In this document: piece by piece, positions 40,594-55,300 of the stretch
Numbering within the stretch: position 1 is the stretch's first letter
Layout: every line of letters starts with the position of its first letter
Source of the DNA: Saccoglossus kowalevskii
Lineage: Eukaryota; Hemichordata; Enteropneusta; Harrimaniidae
NCBI RefSeq assembly: GCF_000003605.2
Contig: NW_003108087.1
Coordinates: forward strand, 213,334 to 277,333
Reading direction: 5' to 3'
Length of the DNA: 64,000 nt
Made by a program: the position numbers and the translations under genes
The notes under the pieces: model-generated
Databases searched by the model: none
What the model was told of the DNA's origin: nothing
What the model saw: the letters and a program-made list of their open reading frames with translations, nothing else

Positions 40594-41083
40594 CTGAATT
40601 ATTTTCTTTGACATCCTATACTACCCATGAATTCTGGCTCATCATCGATGGCATTACCTGTTCTGTGCCACTATGAGTTATATGCCAACTATGCCTTTCT
40701 GCTCCTCGTCGATAGCTTCTCAGTTTTCTTCTGCAACCTTTTGAGTCATTTACCACCTATGGACTCAAATCAATGCCATTTTTGGAGTTATGAGTCATAT
40801 AACAACAATGGCTTTATGATCCTCGTAGATGCCATTCTTAGTTGTCTTAGGCGTGGAATTAACGGCACAAAAATAACCCATGACATCATGGTCTTCATCT
40901 ATGACATTCTCAGTTCCATGCTGTGGCATTATGAGTCCTATACTACCTATGCTCCGATTGCTTATTGTCGATGTTGTTCTATGTTATCGCCTTTGGCATT
41001 ATTATTATCCCTATATCACAATGGCTTTCTACTTCTCATCGATGGAGTTTACTTTGTGGCATTATAACTTCTATATCACATGC

Positions 41084-41170
41084 AACTACTACTCCCAATT
41101 GATGACATTCTCTGGCATTATGAGTCACATTCCACCTATGGCTCCCTACTCTTGCTGATAGGCATTCTCA
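41084..41170 (+). repeat. 87-bp segment, partner of 33.2 kb copy
   Basis: Reverse complement of 33193-33279 with one mismatch. It includes CCACCTATGGCTCCCTACTC and runs directly into an AAAT array. Confidence 0.93.
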
Positions 41171-41484
<314 letters not shown>

Positions 41485-42419
41485 ACATTCCTTCTCTGGC
41501 AATATGAATCTTGTAGTACTTAAGAATTCTTTAATTCTCATCGCTGGCATTCCTAGTTCTGGCATTATGAGTCACATCATCTATGTTTTACAGTTTATTT
41601 ATTTTTTGTGTGTGTCACAAGTCCTATACTACCTAAGGCGTTCTGTTTCTCATCAATATCATTCGAAGTTTGTTCCCAGGTATTATGATCCTATACCATC
41701 GAAGGATCCCTGATCCCTTTGTGGTTAAACAAGTCTAACATGTTTTGTTCTAAATATTGCTAAATTAGTTTATTATAATTGTCTGTGTGATATTTCCGAA
41801 CTATTTTATTTGTTTAATTGTGGAACTCAATTGTATGCATTCTGCTCCAAAATGGTCACCAAAGTACAATATAACGACGTGAGAGAAATCTGCTACTAGT
41901 CCATTTTTACATTTAATTATAAACCTTGTCATTACAGAAACTTTCCGGGAAGTCATTGTTTCAAGTTCAGATATCCTATTATGTTATTTGCTCTTTGTAA
42001 TTTGTTTGATCATGAACCTTTTGTGCAGCAAGAATTGTGTAGTGTTTTAAATTGACCGCGTTGTAGCGAGCCACCTCCATATTTTATTTGTGTAGACACT
42101 CAATAAACAGAAAGAGACTCGTGTCTGGAAGAAATAATTGAAAATTCGGCATGTTAACAACTGTTCAATTTAGGCTAAAATCACTGAGTTAAATCTATCT
42201 TGAATTCCTCCGCAGGGGTGCGGCGTTCTTCATAACAGCCTACATGACATACACCTGTGCCATTTGGTTGAGGGTAATTGCTAAATTAATGAGTTAAAGA
42301 GTACAGTAAAAACATCACGGCAGACAATTTATCAATCTTTTTCAAATTACATGTCGCTTCATTACTTCACAGTACATTGCCTTCCTGAATGCAGTGCAGT
42401 GTATTGGAGTGCAGGGCAG

Positions 42420-42720
42420 TGCAGTACAGTACAATGTAGTGTAGTGTAGTGTAGTGTAGTGTAGTGTGGTGTGGCGTGGTGTGGCGTGGCGTGGCGTGGC
42501 GTGGCGTAGCGTAGCGTAGCGTAGCGTAGCGTAGCGTAGCGTAGCGTAGCGTAGCGTGGCGTAGCGTAGCGTAGTGTGGCGTAGTGTAGTGTAGTGTGGT
42601 GTAGTGTAGTGTGGTATAGTGTGGTATAGTGTGATATAGTGTAGTGGTTTAGTGCAGTGCAGCTGAGTGCAGTGTTGTCTTGTGCAGCGTGGCATAGTGT
42701 AGTGTGATGTTGAACCGATG
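42420..42720. repeat. TAGTG/TAGCG pentanucleotide array
   Basis: Tandem five-base units of the form GTAGY/GTGGY fill this stretch: a TAGTG block, a GTGGC block, about a dozen TAGCG units near 42506-42556, then TAGTG again and decay. The block structure suggests separate expansions of unit variants. The strand read as frames gives meaningless ATLRY-type repeats. Confidence 0.93.
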
Positions 42721-42739
42721 TTACCTCATTTGGCCCGTC

Positions 42740-43260
42740 CTAGTGCCAGATGACATGATTTAAGCGACATGACGTGACATGTCGTGGTGTTCAATGGCGT
42801 GATGTAAGTATGACGTGATACAAAGCATTACATGGCGTAGCGTAGTGCTACATGACGTGATGTACTATCACGTGACGTGACGTGTAGTCTTCTATGGCAT
42901 GACGTCAGTATGACATTACGTTGCACACGCATTGCGTCTCGTAGAGCTACATGACGTGACGTAGTGTTACGCGACGTGACGTGTCGCGGTATCCCATTGC
43001 GTGACGCCAGTATGGCGTGATGTTGCATAGGCATGTCATTGGATGACGCGGCGTAGCGTTACATTGCTGGGCGTAGCGTTACACAAAGTGACGTATAGTG
43101 GCGTGACGCCAGTAGTACGTTATGTTACAAAGGTGTAACATTGTATGACGCGGTGTAGCGTTACATTGCTGAGCGTAGCGTTACACAAAGTAACGTATCG
43201 TGGTGTTCAGTGGCGTGACGCCAGTGGTATGTGATATTGCACAGACGTGACCTTGTAAGT
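42740..43260. repeat. about 101-bp tandem repeat rich in TGACG
   Basis: The phrase ATGGCGTGACGCCAGTATG, with variants, recurs at 42794, 42894, 42996, 43097 and 43209, giving spacings of 100, 102, 101 and 112. Units contain many TGACG/CGTCA cores, including a perfect CRE palindrome TGACGTCA at 42900-42907 and ACGTGACGTGACG strings. It directly follows the TAGYG array and may have grown from it. Confidence 0.85.
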
Positions 43261-45630
43261 CGTAATTGCACGGTGTGACGTCACTGTGGAGTGGTTTACT
43301 GGTAACTTGGTAAATTAAATCAACATGCCGGTTGTTAATCGAGTATTGGGGAACGAAAGACACTCCCATTCTTTTTTCAAACGTCACAACATACGTACGT
43401 CATATACGAGCACAATTACGCCATGTACTTGGCTAAAATAGTTAATTGTTGACAAAATTAATTTACGATTATCAAAAATATTCTGTATCCATCCCACAAC
43501 ACCAAAGGAAACTTTGAAGAAGCAACGCCAGCTAAATTCGCGCACTAACATACGAACACGGCGGCATTTAATATAATATAAATAGATGCCGTAAAATCTG
43601 AAAGAATTCAAGAAACTACACAAGTCGATTCTAACATACTTCCAGCTGTGATGTTGCCATGGAAATACGTGGTATAATTTAGTGCATTTTTTTCAATCGT
43701 TTAACCTTGACGATCGCACTGGAAGTAACTTCGAGGTTCGCCTCCCGATGCCCAAGGTAGGTTTCGAAATAAATCAATAACAATTTAGAACAATTTATCT
43801 CAGTGTATTTCGGTGTGTTACAGACCCTTTGCATGTTTCAGCTGTGAGATGGAGATCGATAAACTTCGAGTATTTGCCCGCCTTCTAATCCCATTAAGAA
43901 CCGTTTACGTCAATGTTCATATTTGGTTAGCTAGACGTATTTTGAAACGCCGCATATTTCCGACTCTGTCGGTTTCTTCAACTCATTCATGTCTCGTAGT
44001 ACTCCAATACATACAAATGTATCAAATGAAAATACAATAACGTCCGCCTTTCATGGCCTTCATTGCCGAAGAGCGCATCTTCGAATCGCCTTCCACAGAC
44101 CATTTACCGAAGTCACGTGATATTTTGTTCGATAGTGTCAGAAACTTGTAGCCTCGTTCGAGGTTCATTCAAGGCGCGCGTCGTACCTACTTTAGCAACT
44201 TTTGGTAGTAGTGAGCAAGACTTCAAATCAACTATTCAATGACAAAAAGTTTTTGATATTTAGATGATCATTATCGGTCATAATTTCAAATAATCGTGGA
44301 TCGGACGAATGCGGCGGATATGACGACGTAGACAAAGAGTCGGGTTTTTGGGGAGGAATAATGAAAATTCAAGGTTGGGAATTCTTTAGAATTTGGAATT
44401 GATTTTCTATAATCACAATCCAGACTGCCATGTGTGCATTTGCACGGCGATAATCGGCACCATAACAAATCCAATCACATGCCTTCGTAGAATCAACATT
44501 GAAATATTTTTCTGACATGCAGTTACACAAATTTTAAGCAGATTTTCGTTTAAACAAATGTAATAGAAACATTGTCTAGGTGCTGACGAATCATGACAAA
44601 TCATGACCGTTTGAATCCGCGCTTTTTATGCAAATATCGACCTAATGTATTTCATTGAACAGCGGTGGTAATAGCATACAACATCAAATAAAACAATGAA
44701 ATCTCCGCCCTTTTCTCCGTATTAATTCGAATCATAATCTTACCACACAATCTGCTTCTGGGACGATTCAGACGTCATGTTGTTTATTTTAATTTGAACC
44801 AAAATTCTTTTAATTACAGAAACTCATATAGCCCTTAGCCGGCCAGTGGCACGTTCGTGTCAAGAGCTGTGGCTCTATGTGTAACCACTTACAACCGCGA
44901 CAGTTTCATGACCGATGGAACGATTGCCGTGCACGCGCGCCTAAATGTATTTACTACATTGCTTGTCATGTATCCGTCAACTGGGTTGGCGCCTTGTATA
45001 GTAATTCATATGAAGCGTGTGAAATTAAAAAGCACTGCCACTGAAAAGAGACATGGCGATGATAAACCAAACACACAGACAGTGAGGATAACTTGTATGT
45101 TATAAGCACACACTATTCTGTCCTCGGGTGTATGTATGACGTTTGGGTCAAATTGAAGATTATCTTTATCATGCTTTCATTATTATGCTTGGGGTCATTA
45201 TTATAATTGGGTCATTGGACTTTTTTTTATAGAAAAAATAACATTTTTTCACTGTTTTTTATGGTGAAATTATTTTTTAATACCGCGCAATTTTGCTCTG
45301 CCACACGGGATGAAAAGTCACATATTATTATTGATATTATTCCTAATATTGTTGAATAACATTTAATTTAGTGAGTTTCCAGTGTGATAAAAGTTCTTTC
45401 CCATAATGCATTGCATATTTGCGCAGCATCATGATCAGCAGTGAATTCGACTAGAACTACCATAATATGTTATTAAAATAATAATTATAATAATAGTCTG
45501 GAAGCTGGAAGATCGATTGTTAATTGATTAGTATCTTGATGATACATGCCGATCGATATTTGCCGAAAAAAATGCTGTTCCCACTGACAATGCTCCTCCA
45601 AACTAACAGTACCCGCCGTACATGAAAGGG

Positions 45631-45641
45631 GCGCCCTCTAG
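45631..45641 (-). promoter_or_regulatory. CTCF-like motif
   Basis: GCGCCCTCTAG reads CTAGAGGGCGC on the minus strand. With flanks TCTCTAGAGGGC it matches about 10 of 12 positions of the CTCF core CCASYAGRKGGC. Binding is inferred from the motif only. Confidence 0.3.
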
Positions 45642-48529
45642 AGATAAAGCGCCTCTCTGACGAAAATTGGTGGAATGTAAGACGCTCAAATTTTACTATA
45701 CTTTAGATTATAAATGATTAAACAACCAAATACACTGTCACTTGATGGTACGATTTATAGAAATGATTTTACCCAACGACAAAATAAAAAAACGATGGTC
45801 ATTTTCGCATCGAAAATATCGAAATTGTGTTTCGTAAACAAATCATATGTATTTGCAATTATTAAAAAGAAATTATGTTTATTATTGTACTTGACACCGA
45901 ATTCTATTTTGTAAATTGTTCCATTTAAAACAAAATAATATTCTTTTTCTCTAAACCAAATATTACACAGAAGTATACCACACCTATACCATACGTTATC
46001 CAAGTACAGCGAATACAACCAATGTTGTATGGCAGCCATCTTTGTTACACGACGTACATCCGATTCGTTCCTATCACTGTTATTTTTCACACAAGCATAC
46101 ATTAATTCGATTCTCAAAATGATGCGCTAAGTATTGTCATTGCGCATTAAGTTAACGGAAGTGGTGGCGGTCGAATTTTGTGTATTTACACGCGTTGTAT
46201 ACGTTGAGACCCACATCAAAAACGACGCCATCCTAACCCCCTGTTTATTTCTACAATATACCGTCTCATGTTAAATAATCGACTTCTAGCTTGAATGCTG
46301 TCAAAATTTACTTTACAGGATGTTCAACCCAAATTCAGGTTTGTGGCTACTGAGCATATTTCTGCACATATAACAATGCGCTTTGATACATTCCTCTTAA
46401 AATACAATAGGAGATTATTATCTCTTTTGAAATTCACTAAAATAAACGCTATATTATTATAAGAATCGATATCATTGCTTCAGGTATTACATATTCAAGT
46501 AATAACAATGTTGCTGGCGTCAATCAAATACCATAAATTGATAACACTCACGTTTAATTAATAAAATATAATGGAAACATACACGCATTATAATAAACGA
46601 TCTTCGTAACTAGTAGGACGCTTCGTTCACACTTTGCTGGAAGCTCGGCGTATCTGCACACGGGGCAAACTGGCCAGAGAGTTCAGAAACATTTAACGCT
46701 TCAGTGGATATAAATCATTGCCCCACGCAAAGTTGGCGCAGATTTCGCTTTCATCACGAATACATAAATATCTTCAACTTGAAAAGACATCCTAAAATTA
46801 ATCTTTCGTCCAATTTGTTGAAATCATAATGTCTTATATTTCGAAAATACCGAACTGCGTTCGGAAAACTGTATTCTTCAAATCAATACTTGAGGATGTA
46901 ATGATTTTGAGCGGGAAAATGCACTTCATACGTTGTTTTTTCTATGCTGCCAGACAAGGGGAGTCTCATTTCCTGACCAATTTAGTTCAGTCTCTTCCTT
47001 CTATTTCGTTTCCACCATCATTTTTTCCACTTCGCTGGTATGTTATTGAGTTTGACAGACTCCAAATTAACGAGTATTTCCTCAAACGGCGTGACACGCA
47101 AAATTGAATCTTCTTCGGCTGGTTTAGCCACGGAAAACCACTCACTGTTCGTTGATTCTGCCGCCGCCAGGTGCATAACGAAGCGAGAGAGGCGGATTTC
47201 ACGCTCAGCCAAAACTCGAAAAAATCAGCGTCTTTGTCAAAATACATGATTACCAGCGGCCAATATATTAAACTATAATTTCGACTATTTTTATATTACC
47301 CTCAATGTAAAAATGGCCTGTTGTTGTCGCTGTGATGAGACCGAGAGAATTTACTTTCGTGACAGTGATACTGATCCCAATTACCGTTGTCATGGTGACA
47401 TGGCTGCGTTGATGGTAAATACAGTTGAGAACAAACAGCTTGTTCATTTCAAGAAACGGATCAATTTAAATGCACTCCTTTGCTATTAGTAAATGCATTC
47501 TTTCAATAAGTTGGGCATTTCAATCACGGATACGTTGTGGTTACTCAAAAATTGTACTTGTTTTCAATGATACGTAAATCTTGAGGTGTCGTAAAACGGT
47601 GAAATCGACCACGATTGAAATGCGCAACAAGTACATTCATTTCAAATCTGTTCAAAATAAAAAGTAGGCGAGTTGAAATCATACGGTTCTGTTCTAGGGA
47701 ATATTTTGCCAGAAAAATAGTATGACCACGGGTGAGGTGTTTAGAGACGTGATATGTAGTTGCCATTGGTCAGACCAAGCTTCACTTGCCACTTATGAAA
47801 TAGCGTAACCCATATGGGATACTTATTATGTTTAACACGTAATCTGCGTAATACTCATGTTCGCCTCGGTACCACGTGGACCAGTGACTGGTGGAAATGA
47901 CGTCAGGCAGTAATACTTAAAATGTTTCAAAGTTAGAGACATGGAGTTGAGATTATATTGTCCTAATGAAAATGACAATAAAACTGGCATATCACTCTGT
48001 GTATGTTGTGTGTTGTATGGTATTGCTACATCCGTAGTGAACTGGGAGTACTTGTATTGGGGTCTGGTGGGGTGTATGTATGTATCTGGTGGGGTGTAAA
48101 AAGATGGCGTTTACTGTGAAGCGTCACAGACTTCATGCACCTATATCGAACAAGACGCGTCGCGACGACTTAGGCCTTTTAAAGCTACTGTACAGGCCGA
48201 TTTGGCTCCTCGTATATGTTATTTTTAATATGGCAGTAATCGTAGTGGCTGCGTAGTACGTGCGTCGTCACCCGTGCCACTCTGTAAAAGTTATCCCCCC
48301 CCCCCACATTTAATTTATTGACCCGTCAGTCATGAAGTCACGCCCAACTAAGTACCAACTTAATTTCTAGTGTCCAACCAACCGTCCACAACATCCTGTT
48401 TCCACCCAATTTGTCAACATCTCACCCATGCGGCAAAATGCTTCGTCTTTGGACGATCAACACGGTTAAACACTTTAACACAAAATATGTACCCCAAGTC
48501 ATTTGACGATGGACAACTGTCGTAATTTA

Positions 48530-50080
48530 GTCTTTTAGGGTTTTCAAGGGAGTCACAGTCTTGTAGACCAGCTCGACTTGGCGCCGTCCGTTGAAAAACA
48601 AACCAAGCCGCCGCAGCTTGAATTTGATAAGCGGCTTATATTATAACTGAAATAAAGTCTCACTTAGGGAACGAAATCTCACCGTGGGAACGAGACTTGG
48701 GGGAACTGCGATAAACTAATGAAAGCAGGCCTGGCAACACAAAAGACATGATCGGATCAAACTCTTTATATTCCAAGTTTACGCAACAAAGAGCCGATTA
48801 CCAATGAAATAAAACGGCGCGTATTCGCAAGAGTGATAAAAAGTGTATTAATTTATTTAGGATTAAATCTGTCATAAAGAATGAATGGGCAGAAGTTAAA
48901 GACATCTCTTAATTGTGTCTGAAGACTCGTTGTGTTGATCCTTTCCCAGCTATTCAATACATGCAATTGCAGCAATCACGGCCCGTGTGTTATAATCGCA
49001 TAGAGTGGCAATTTCTAACCCAGTCTAATGACGTTTAATAATCACAAGACCCACTTCATAACTGTAAAGCAAAGTATATCTTTAAAAAAGCGATGAATTG
49101 GAGACGGGAAATGTTGGAATTATTAAAGCGCTAAGTGGTTGGGAGTACCTAGGCTGCGATAAATGAGATGGCAATTAATTTCGGAATCGAAATAAAAACT
49201 GGCGAAGGGGAGTTTACGGAGTTAAAACGTGGAAATATTTTCTATATTTCTCGTCAATTTATAGTAAAAAATAATTCCCGTGCATTTCAGCAAAAAGCTT
49301 AATCTGGTGGGAGATCTCTGCACTTACAAAATGATTATACCGTCATTCCCATCTGTGCTCGGAAAAGGACAATTTCGTCGTACATTTCTGCCAAGTACGA
49401 TGTAAAAATCCGAAATTTCCTATAATACCTAATAAGATCATTGAAAAGAACTCGACAGTCTGGCTTTTGCTTTTAATTAGCGGTGATTTATGAAATTAAT
49501 TGCCCGTGAAAGAACACATATTACATCATAAAGTGATTATACTCTAAAGGTGGCGGGAAAACTTTACTAACCTATGACAACCACGCATTTACTAAGATTA
49601 TTTTAATATCATTCGTGAAAGTCATACTTCTGACAGTAAGGAAATGCCCACGTTACGATCGTTGATGTCTATGCATCAATATTTTAATGATCAATTTAAT
49701 AAGCCCCGCTTGCTTGAAAATCACAAGCGACTGACCTGTATACTGGTTGGGGACACGACATTTGGCGCCTCAATGACTTAGCGTTGACCGGATTACGATT
49801 TTAATGTAATTGTTTGCAGGTATTTAACTTAATAAAATGCTTTCGTCTCGCTATTCCCATCTCCCATCACGTCAAATTAACAGAACATTAAATCGAATGA
49901 TGCTTCGATTGCCGTTTCTCTACATCTGAGCATTCGGCTCTCAAGGCTTATTAGAACAATCCGCCTCGTCGACATATTTCCCCGCGCTGCCACCAAACGA
50001 GAGCGATTAATCAGCGGCTCTGCCAAATAGATAACGGCGAAACGTGCAGTGGTTTTACAAGTAAACTTAATGTATAATTA
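48530..50080. promoter_or_regulatory. possible distal cis-regulatory block
   Basis: The stretch is less AT-rich than the surrounding desert, largely free of simple repeats, and has repeated homeodomain-type cores (GCAATTAATTTCGG near 49170, GAAATTAATTGCCC near 49494, GCGATTAATCAGCG near 50004). Its position in the desert upstream of Rx would suit a long-range enhancer. This is compositional inference only. Confidence 0.2.
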
Positions 50081-51959
50081 AACTGTATTGAAGATTAGAA
50101 ATAATCCAATTTTAACATGCCCGATGTCCCAGCACAAATTGCAGATTTTTATAATCGGCTTTTATGCCATTATGAACTCACTTTTAATATAATATATTTA
50201 AAGGGATGTGTTAAAAAGACTAATTATTATTAGAATTTTATGTAAATCTAGTTCGTGCTACTTATTTTTCTACGGACTGAGTAAACAAACACGTGTAGGG
50301 TGATCGTCTTCATCAGTATACACAACGCACTTAGAATGTGTTTCCCGGATTAGAAGGGGACTGGGTGAAATATTGGGTGTCATAGTTTTAGATCTACAGA
50401 CACGTTGCCCGTAACGCCACTAAACCAATGGAAACTGAAGTCCCACATTCGGTGCGCCGCGAAGTGTTCAATATGAGTCCCATGCGAGGTACAAAAACAG
50501 CAATACTTCGGTCACAGACAAAGCGTGTAGATTACATTGTTTACGCGAAATTAGTACACGCATGCAAGCGCTGCGCGACGACACGACATCGCTTTTACTT
50601 GGTGATAAAATATTATTCGCGTAATAACGACCTGAGTCGTGTGGATGGAAATGGTATCTGGTACACAACGCAGGACTCAATGTACTAAATACGAAACAGG
50701 GTAACTGCACTTAAGATATTTGTTGATCCAAAATCATATCATGTGCGTCATCTTGTGGTTTCTTCTCGAACTACTTCCAGATACTTCGGTAAAGTGTAAT
50801 AAAATGGGTAGACCAAGATTAAAGTTGCCCTTCTTCTATATATATATAGGCATTTTAAATCTATTTGTCAATGTTCTATTTCACCAAATAAAGTAAAATG
50901 AATGAAATAATTGTTTTAGCCGGATCGAGTCGATGTTTTGAATTATTGAAGACTACCCTACTTACAACGTCCGCCGGTGAAGAACCGCTGGAGTGATCAC
51001 CCGGAATGAAACAAAATGCATTCTGAATGAATTGAAATTGTTCTATTATGATTCAGTATCTAAGGAGTTATTGAACAGTCCATCATGAAACAAATTGTTC
51101 TCTCTCAGTAAAAATCATTGGCGATTAGTTCTTCACAAAGGCAACATTTTAAAGCATGAGCTGTTATCGACTGGAAAATAATAACTTTCCTGCCGCTCTT
51201 TTTGAAGACGCCCAAGAGAAACCAGTGAAAGACGTCAGATTGTATTAAAATACGTACGGTACGCACTGACAGAGAACACATTCAAAGCACAAACATATCT
51301 TTATCCCACATTGATTTGTATATACTATAACAGTAATTCAATTATATTAACAAACGATATCGTTCTCAGAAAAAAAAATGAAAGAGACACGTTTCGTTCA
51401 CTCAGCGGTTCAATTAGGTATATATGACGTTGTAGTTGACGCTGGAAGTTTAGGAACTTGAATTATACACCGCAAACAGCTATTTATGTGCAGTGCCTAC
51501 CTTAATTAGGGCGAAAAACATATTACTCTCGCGATTCCAGTAATATGACCATTCTTCTGTTTCATTTGATTCAATCAGAGCATATTATAGCGTACGATGT
51601 GTAATTAATTAATTTTACTAGCCTATGGAGATGCCTAACTCTAATTTACCGTCAAAATTGTCTCAATTTCCGAGATTGTTTAATTTGTAGCTTACGCTGA
51701 TAGCATCGGTTCTAATCTGACCTCGTTACTACGAACGCCAGTGACCGTACTTGCACCACACGTTGTAAATCAATATTCCCTTGTCGAGATGAAGTGTAGA
51801 ATTCTCTCTTTTTCTCTCGAAATAACAGTGAAGATATAGATATTGATCCGTAATACTACGTCAAATTCGACAGCCATTAACATTAACTCGATTAAACGGA
51901 TATGGAAAACGTTTTTAATGACGAGTTTGGCTAGAACTCCGGTGTTATCATCGCGTCAA

Positions 51960-52350
51960 CCCCACCGAAGGCGAGACTTCGTGAACAAGTTAACAGGCTA
52001 GCGATTGGAAAATGAATTGGTGGAATTACCAAGTGAAGTGAGTAAGTGGACGCTTCTGACGGTCCAATCTCTCCTCGGGTGTTCTAATTACAACTGTTTG
52101 TTGTCTTATCAGAAGCAGCACGCGACAAATCGACCATAAATTGCTCGTTCTTCAATCATCGCAACTTGCGCACCGACGAGTTCTGCCCGATTTAGCGACT
52201 TACAGGGATTTTCACGGGCTTTTGCGTCGGCCCGAAATTAGGCTCTCGCAATCAAGAACAGATTTAGGGGAGCGACCAGAAAATTAAGGCAACAAAAAAG
52301 CCTAAAATGAATTGCATTTTCACGGTCCAAAACATCGATTTTGAGACGAG
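51960..52350. promoter_or_regulatory. possible distal cis-regulatory block
   Basis: A repeat-free, CpG-containing stretch with GTTCTAATTACAAC and CTTATCA (inverse GATA) cores. It is visibly different from the AT-rich flanks and has no coding potential that I can support. Confidence 0.2.
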
Positions 52351-55300
52351 GTCAAACATTGTCGAGCGATAAATTATGTGTTGATTGAAATGACGGGGGC
52401 AATGAAATGTGACATATATACGTTGGCGTCCAGTATGCTCAACTCAGATGCGCAGACACCCCTATCAAACAAACGCATGCGTAGTCGCGGAGTGCGTGTG
52501 GAACGGTAGTTAAAAATAATTGTACGGTCGTAAAATAAAATGTATCCTGGACGACCTTCCGAGTCTTCAGTCAACTCGCTAGGCTAACCTTACTAAAATG
52601 GCAAATCCAATACTATTACTAGGAGGACCCCCTAGAATCCCATATCCCCACTGTCAGTCACTTTAATAGTTAGTATCACGTGACTTATTATGAATTTCAG
52701 CTCATGCAGTAATCTGAAAATGTCGCAAATAAAATTGTTTGAACCCAAACCAGTCCAAAGTTGGCTCCTCGATTCTACCATTGCATACATCACTGGGATT
52801 TGTGGATACAACGGCCATTTGGGGTCGATAACAAAAACAACCGACCCTGGTTCCCTGGATACCCATTATCACGTGACACCCGCTGAGAATTCAACTCAGC
52901 AGGAATAAGTGACAATTGTGGTGAGTTGGACTATAGTTGATGACTTCGCTACTTCGAGCGCTCAGTTTCCGTTGCTTAATAATTATAATATTTATACAAA
53001 TTATACACACTGAGTAAACGAAGTAATCTACTAGTAAGAAAAATGAATAACATTCACTCATACACTTTACTTGACACAGAGGGCGCTGTGTGCGTTCTTT
53101 GGGTCCACATAAGCTGATACTTTAAAAGCAAGTTTGTGCTTGACTTCGTTCGCAAAAATGAAACTGGTGATTCGCAGAACATATACTTGTTTTCACTACT
53201 GAACTGAAAGAACATCTGTGGTATCAAGTGATAATACAAGATAATATGTCAGGTCATGTGACCCACATTTATGCAAATAGTAGAAATGAATTGTTGTGCG
53301 AACAAAGGCTCTAGCTGTGTACCTGTGCATTCAGTTGGTACCACAAAGTGTTAAAATGTATTATTAAAACATTATTGAAAATTTATAAAGCCTTTCAAGT
53401 AAAACCAGCGGCCGCAAATTGTAACTTCGAACAATTGGAGGCGCTGTTTAAAGTGAACTGAATTAACTTCATTATCTCATCATCACAGACCAGACTGTAA
53501 TATGCACTTCAAGACACTGGGAGATATGCGACTACTCGTGCAAATTGTTTTCAATAAACGAGTCTAGTCATTGAGATGATTAATAAGAATCGCCTGCAGC
53601 ATCCTCTCGGACGACTTGGGCATTGTATTTACAGTTACGGTACAAATGCTGTTTACCCATCATGCAATACTGTACGATGTAATGCGTCATTGTAATAATG
53701 CGACTCTAAAACAGAATTCTATTGTTCGACTAATCGCCTGTCTGGAAATGATTGAACAGGTGGAGGCGCATCCTTACCGTTTTCCTGGGGCGCCCTCTCG
53801 ACTGAAACAGCAAGATTGAATTTCCTAAATTGTCTATAGAGTGCTAGTATACATGTATTCTACAGACACGTTGGGCCTCGTGTGAATGACATAAAACAAC
53901 AATTTCACATATGACAGATTACGAATCAATGTTTTATTTCAAGAATTGACTCCAGAGTGAAAGTATGTTATAGCTGGAAATGCGACTGAAGACGCAATTG
54001 TAACATCATATAGATATTAAGAAAATACTAATTCGGTAGTTAAACTTGACCTTGGCATTTATCATACCTATTAAAATGAAGAATTTGAGAACAGAACATG
54101 ACGTCGTGGATGGTGTGGGCTACTTCCGTTCACTAATGCATGATAGGAGTGCTGGAAACCATCTTGCATAAATGAGATTCATTACCACGTTAGCGTTACT
54201 TAAACTGTGCATACTGTCGTAGTAGTTATCAACGTTTCTTAACATACGATCTAAAATATGCATTATTGCTTATCTGCCATAGAGACCAAATATCATAAAA
54301 TTCATAAGGTTGCTCATAAATGAAAAAAAAGTTCCAAATGTCATTATGTTCTATTAATTAATTTATGACACAGCCCCGTTGCAATCATGATTAAGAGAAA
54401 TGTTATTCAAGGCCAAGATTGAGTAATATGGCCATGCAAGATGGTTGCAAATCGGTCTTTTCAGTTTTATCAGATCACAAATTGAATTGTTACGGATATA
54501 TATTGCTACATGCATAATATATGCAATGAAATTGAATATTCAAATCACTAGTTATGTCACCGGGTAAATTGTTTGTGAATGAATATGTAGTGCATGATCA
54601 GTAATTGAGAGTGAATAATAGACTAATCTAGTATAAACAAAAATCGGATTTATTACTAGTAAATGAATTCTAAAATTTTCAATCTTATATGGTCACAAAC
54701 TTTATATTTTCCTAGTACATTCAATAAACAACTTATATATTAATTCAAATTTTAAATATTGCCAAGCGGGTGTGACTAATGTTCACAAAAATGTCAATGG
54801 ATTACTACCACAAGGTAGTATTTAAATATCTCCTGTTTCATATTATGCTGTTGTTATAAAGCTCAGATAAAAAAGTATGATCAACTTTAAAAAATGGACG
54901 AAACATAAACATGATTTATTTTCTTTATTGGATATGTTGAATGCCCATGGATAACCTTTAGCTAATGTGTGTATGTATTTTTTATTTTGTTTTGATTAGT
55001 CCAACGGATCAGAAACACAATTTTCCTGTACATTAATGGCGTCTAATGCGCGTTTTTTCATGTGTGGATATATCTCGTGACGGCATTCTGTACTCGCTAT
55101 CATGAGTAGCGCCCCCAGAGATAGACTTGACATTTATACATGCCTCGGATGGGTCACGTGTAGCTTTTATGAGTTCGTGTGAATTTCTGTTGTGAAACAG
55201 TTGCTTATATTATAATTATGACTTTATTTTAAAACTACGAGTAATATATGTATTTTATACCAATTCAAGTTGTGTGGGCGGGGATTACACTGTAAAATAT

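Noticed and set aside
40627-41158. 146- and 92-codon plus-strand frames
   Set aside because: They lie wholly in the degenerate 60-70 bp tandem repeat, and repeated phrases explain both.
45755-46117. 120-codon minus-strand frame with a good-looking AAGATGGCTGCC start
   Set aside because: The following protein is rich in Phe, Tyr, Asn and Ile as expected from AT-rich DNA and has no recognisable motif. The start resembles a YY1 motif by chance or as a promoter element.
46987-47249. Overlapping protein-like frames on both strands
   Set aside because: Three frames over the same bases look equally good, which points to composition rather than coding, and none matches a family I know.
52690-52908. 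72-codon plus-strand frame ending in a repeat-free region
   Set aside because: Some protein-like text but no domain, no splice partner and no neighbouring exon.
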